The notes beneath the pieces are model-generated. The model was not told the DNA's origin, ran no database searches, and worked only from the letters and a program-made list of their open reading frames with translations. DNA of 61,578 bases, taken from contig BBCA01000014.1 in NCBI GenBank assembly GCA_001311805.1, forward strand, positions 1 through 61,578. The letters are read 5' to 3'. Shown piece after piece: positions 58,768-61,578 of this stretch (positions within the stretch are counted from its first letter, which is position 1; every line of letters begins with the position of its first letter). The DNA is from Lentibacillus juripiscarius JCM 12147. GTDB taxonomy: Bacteria > Bacillota > Bacilli > Bacillales_D > Amphibacillaceae. The translations under genes and the position numbers were made by a program.

Positions 58768-58956
58768 ACCAAGGTATCCAATTTTAGTATACTAGTCATT
58801 TAGTATGATGGTTCAGTGGTTCGCATTTTCTCCGCCTGATGAAATATTTTTAAAAATAATGAATTTTTCATCAATTATCATTTTACATTCATACTATTCA
58901 TAATCTATGATAGACTATACAAAAAGAAAATCCATTCATTTTGGGAGGGAGAAAAA

Positions 58957-60433
58957 ATGTCGAACAATGAAGAATTGGAAAGGGCAACCGGGGACAAAAC
59001 GATTCAGAGATTAGACTTTCGAACTGGTGCTTTTGGCGCGGCTGTTCCGCTATTATTCTTTGTCGTATGGGCTATTACAATCAGTGTCATGCAGCTGTCA
59101 TCGGAAGTTGCACTCGTTATGGGGGGCGGTTATCGGGCTAACACTTGGTCTGTTGCTGTGCAAAAGTAAATGGGAAGACTATGCCCAAGGGCTGTTTGAC
59201 GGACTGGCCCAGCCGGTTGGGGTCATTGCGATGGTGGCATGGTTCTATGCCGGTATGTTTGCGCAGGTACTTCAGGTCGGTGGGCTTGTCGAAGGACTCG
59301 TCTGGATTGGATCTGTTACAGGTGTGGAAGGCGGTATGTTCGTTGCATTGACATTCTTGCTGGCAGCAGTATTTTCAACAGCTGTCGGTACGGGCTATGG
59401 TACGACTGTTGCATTCTGTACGCTTATGTATCCAGCAGGGATCGCTGTAGGAGCAGACCCAACATTTCTGTTTGCTGGCATCCTGGCAGGCGCTGTGTTC
59501 GGGGATAACCTTGCACCGGTATCAGATACGACAATCGTTTCTGCGACCACACAAGATGCGGATGTTCCCGGAGTTGTGCGAAGCCGTTTCAAGTATGCCA
59601 TTATAGCCGCAGTGCCAACCGTTATTTTATTTGCGGTTTTCGGAGGCGGCGAAAGTGGTGCTGCAGTCGATCAAACAGCGGTTAATAATGTGACTGAGTC
59701 TGTCAACCCAAGTGGACTTATCATGCTTATTCCTTTTGCATTGGTACTTATTCTTGCTTTAACTGGACAGCACTTGCTCACATCGCTGACATGGGGAATC
59801 ATTGCTGCGGTACCGCTGATTGTTATGCTGAATCTGGGTACATTTGGCGACATACTTAGCTTTAACCCGGATTCCGATGTGATTGTGGAAGGTGCTTTAG
59901 TTGACGGTATTACTGGCTACTTCAATATGGCCATCCTTATTCTGCTGATTGTTGCTGCGGCTCACTTGCTTCGTCTGGGTGGAACGATGGAAGCTATCAC
60001 CGGAGCATTGGTCAAATGGATTAAAAACTCTGTACGTAAGGCAGAAGTAGCGATTTGGGGAATTGTAGCACTGTTGAACAGTTCAATTACCATCAATACG
60101 GCCGCTGAAATTGCTGCAGCCCCGTTTGTTAAAGAGTTGGGAACGAAATATAAAATCCACCGGTACCGGATGGCGAATATGCTTGATGCGATGACCTCAG
60201 CATTAGGCTATATTTTCCCTTGGGGTGCACCAGTACTGCTTGGCTGGTCAACGATTAAGACGATGCAGGGCGAGTATTCGTGGCTGCCAGTCGTTGAGCC
60301 GAATTCCGTGTTCCCGTTTGTTTTCCAGGGCTGGTTCTTGGTCGTCATCATGCTGATTGCAGCACTTACCGGACTTGGACTCCGTTTTGAAGGGAAAAAC
60401 GGTGAAGAATTGAAAGAAAGACCAAAAGATTAA
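58957..60433 (+). CDS. NhaC-family Na+/H+ antiporter (3 of 3), frameshifted
   Basis: About 491 residues, shorter and more distant than the other two. STAVGTGYGTTVAFC, GAVFGDNLAPVSDTTIVSATT and SSITINTAAEIAAAPF are characteristic. GGGAGGGAG precedes ATG 58957. A G-run at 59120-59125 has a slip after SEVALVMG; repair gives VIGLTLGLLL. A terminator follows. Probably Na+ export, or Na+-coupled transport of an unknown acid. Confidence 0.85.
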
Positions 60434-60441
60434 TGATTAGA

Positions 60442-60478
60442 GGGGGTTTCCTGAAAAGGCAGGGGACCCCGCTTTTTG
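60442..60478 (+). terminator. Terminator after the third NhaC gene
   Basis: GGGGTTTCCTG pairs with CAGGGGACCCC using two G-U pairs; GCTTTTT follows. Confidence 0.75.
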
Positions 60479-60529
60479 GAGCGACGAATACTAGCAACTG
60501 TACAATATGTTTGGAAAGGATGGAACATA

Positions 60530-60840
60530 ATGGAGGTAACAGGTGCAATTGATCACGAAACGCGCTGCCGGCATTACAGCGGCCGCCTCGATCGGATAGC
60601 CATTAAATTTATTGCTGTGGCGCGTACTTTTCCTGTATTCAATGCCATGAAGAATATGGATGTGGCGCCAGAAAAATATGGCCCCGGGAAGCGTTTGGTG
60701 AAAAAGCGATCCTATGCGGAAGCTGTCAGACCGAACTGACCATTCATACGTATCTAACGGGGGAAAACAAGTGCCCCATCTGTGGAGAAGCGTTCAATTC
60801 AGGCTGCGTTCTGCATCACCACCTTTATTTCGACGTGTGA
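60530..60840 (+). CDS. CHY zinc finger protein, frameshifted
   Basis: About 103 residues, rich in Cys and His. CRHYSGRLDRIAIKF near residue 13 is the CHY opening. After restoring a T near 60612 the metal-binding series reads YCCGAY, CIQCHEE, KAILCGSCQTEL, KCPICGEAF and C..HHHLYF. GGAAAGGATGGAACA lies before ATG 60530. Small bacterial members bind several zinc ions; the function is not established, though links to mitochondrial import and ubiquitin ligases exist for eukaryotic relatives. Confidence 0.85.
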
Positions 60841-60913
60841 GGTCATGTTCTGATTTGTTTACTTTTCCTAGTCGTATCATGTATTATAGCAAGTGTGGAA
60901 GGAGGTATAACCA

Positions 60914-61153
60914 ATGGCATTTGTAATATTGGATCCCTGCCGTGGCGAAAAATCCGGTGAGTGTGTGACCGTCTGTCCGGTGGATTGCATTGAGGAAGGA
61001 CCTGAGCAATTTTACATAGATCCCGATGTTTGCATTGATTGCGGTGCGTGCAAGGCTGTGTGCCCGGTTGATGCTATTGTGGAGGAGTATGATATGACTC
61101 CCGACCAGGAAAAATACTTGGAAGAAGCCGAAGAATTCTTTGGAACCGGCTGA
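60914..61153 (+). CDS. Ferredoxin, 4Fe-4S/7Fe type
   Basis: An intact 79-residue iron-sulfur electron carrier. Two clusters are indicated by C..GECVTVCPVDCI at residues 9-25 and CIDCGACKAVCPV near residue 40. The acidic C-terminal helix (DQEKYLEEAEEF) is as in Bacillus-type ferredoxins. GGAGGT precedes ATG 60914. The FNR-like protein at 1366 could be a partner. A terminator follows. Confidence 0.93.
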   Translation: MAFVILDPCRGEKSGECVTVCPVDCIEEGPEQFYIDPDVCIDCGACKAVCPVDAIVEEYDMTPDQEKYLEEAEEFFGTG

Positions 61154-61174
61154 CACATTCATTATAAATTTGGA

Positions 61175-61222
61175 CAACCCCTGTTCGTATGCTCCGGAAG
61201 GCGTCGTACGGGGTTTTTTATT
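61175..61222 (+). terminator. Terminator after the ferredoxin gene
   Basis: AACCCC...CGTA pairs with TACGGGGTT around a 20-base loop, followed by TTTTTT. Confidence 0.7.
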
Positions 61223-61248
61223 GGCGGACGGCTGTAGCAATCATAAAA

Positions 61249-61286
61249 AAAGCGGATGAATCAGTTTGTCTGATCATCCGCTTCTT
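61249..61286 (-). terminator. Terminator of the small minus-strand gene
   Basis: On the minus strand AAGCGGATGATCAG pairs with CTGATTCATCCGCTT, followed by seven T. It overlaps the last codons of the gene at 61261. Confidence 0.75.
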
Positions 61287-61413
61287 CTGCCTTTTCGGCA
61301 AGTTTACTGGCAATCCAGCGCTCAGCCGTCGTCTCGTCCACTTCATAAACTTTGCCTGCCCGGAGCAAATCGCCGTGGTAAGCAGTCTGAACGTTCATTT
61401 TCACCTTAAGCAT
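61261..61413 (-). CDS. Small hypothetical protein
   Basis: A 50-residue protein: strand-rich first half (VQTAYHGDLLRAGKVYEVDE) and an acidic helical tail. ATG 61413 follows AAAGGAGC; ATG upstream has none. The first half resembles short proteins of Bacillus phages and of chromosomes with no known role. It faces the ferredoxin gene across two terminators. Confidence 0.6.
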   Translation of the reverse strand: MLKVKMNVQTAYHGDLLRAGKVYEVDETTAERWIASKLAEKAEEADDQTN

Positions 61414-61504
61414 GGGTAGATGCTCCTTTATGGATAATGATGCTATTATACCACACACCCAGGCCGGTGGTCAGCGTTGGGAATGGGGGGGGCGGGGTTC
61501 GGGC

Positions 61505-61578
61505 GCTGCGGACCGGTTGATATCTGGCGTAAATCGGTTGATATTCGCACATGACCGGTTGATATCTGGCGCAAACCC
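61505..61578. repeat. 21-bp minisatellite (TATCAACYGGT family), array at the window edge
   Basis: Three clear units read ACCGGTTGATATCTGGCGYAAA with a 21-base period, the reverse complement of the unit at 43478. The array is cut by the window end. A G-rich tract (61485-61500) precedes it. Confidence 0.7.

Overview
The window looks like chromosome from a halophilic or halotolerant, endospore-forming member of the Bacillaceae (Lentibacillus/Virgibacillus/Oceanobacillus-like; the genus is inferred). Support comes from an alpha/beta-type small acid-soluble spore protein, the sporulation protein YtaF, CvfB, strong Gram-positive ribosome binding sites, many Na+-coupled carriers (three NhaC-family, two AbgT-family) and a cluster for breakdown of the compatible solute ectoine. 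No tRNA, rRNA, CRISPR array, intact insertion sequence or prophage was recognised.

Layout. 0.1-6 kb: M19 dipeptidase, flavin reductase, DMT exporter, flavodoxin with a possible Fur box, AhpD-like protein, secreted M14 carboxypeptidase. 6.1-9.3 kb: possible small RNA or leader, class III aminotransferase, APC permease. 9.8-24.4 kb, the centrepiece: an ectoine/5-hydroxyectoine catabolic island with ectoine hydrolase (doeA), a divergent D-2-hydroxyacid dehydrogenase, an FCD-type GntR regulator, class III aminotransferase, aldehyde dehydrogenase, RidA, M20 amidohydrolase, EutB-like dehydratase, D-amino acid aminotransferase, alanine racemase-like protein, NhaC carrier and tartrate/D-malate dehydrogenase. 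doeA and gntR each have a strong sigma-A promoter followed at once by the same palindrome, TGTCGACARTCGACA, which fits one GntR regulon. 24.5-35.4 kb: 13-residue-repeat protein, peptide-binding lipoprotein, pRiA4b-type protein, aldo/keto reductase, AbgT carrier, YitT protein, and a PrpD/phosphosulfolactate synthase pair. 36.3-43.4 kb: rpiA, a LevR-type sigma-54 activator, a sigma-54 promoter and a lactose/cellobiose-type PTS operon with a Gfo/Idh/MocA oxidoreductase but no phosphoglycosidase. 43.7-47.4 kb: CdaR, glycerate kinase and GntP permease. 47.5-61.5 kb: HAD phosphatase, SASP, NhaC, YesK-like, CvfB, AEC transporter, YtaF, topoisomerase III, AbgT, NhaC, CHY zinc finger protein, ferredoxin and a small protein.

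Quality. About two thirds of the genes, including topB, rpiA and cvfB, are broken by one or more single-base indels, nearly all in short A, T or G runs, with clean coding sequence on either side. I read these as uncorrected homopolymer errors, not true pseudogenes, and give the full rebuilt extent of each gene.

Repeats. Several dispersed families fill the gaps: GGGACA...TGTCCC palindromes, imperfect MITE-like elements (one inverted pair splits the ectoine cluster), a 21-bp minisatellite (TATCAACYGGT) and a GC-rich minisatellite built on CTCGCGCGA.
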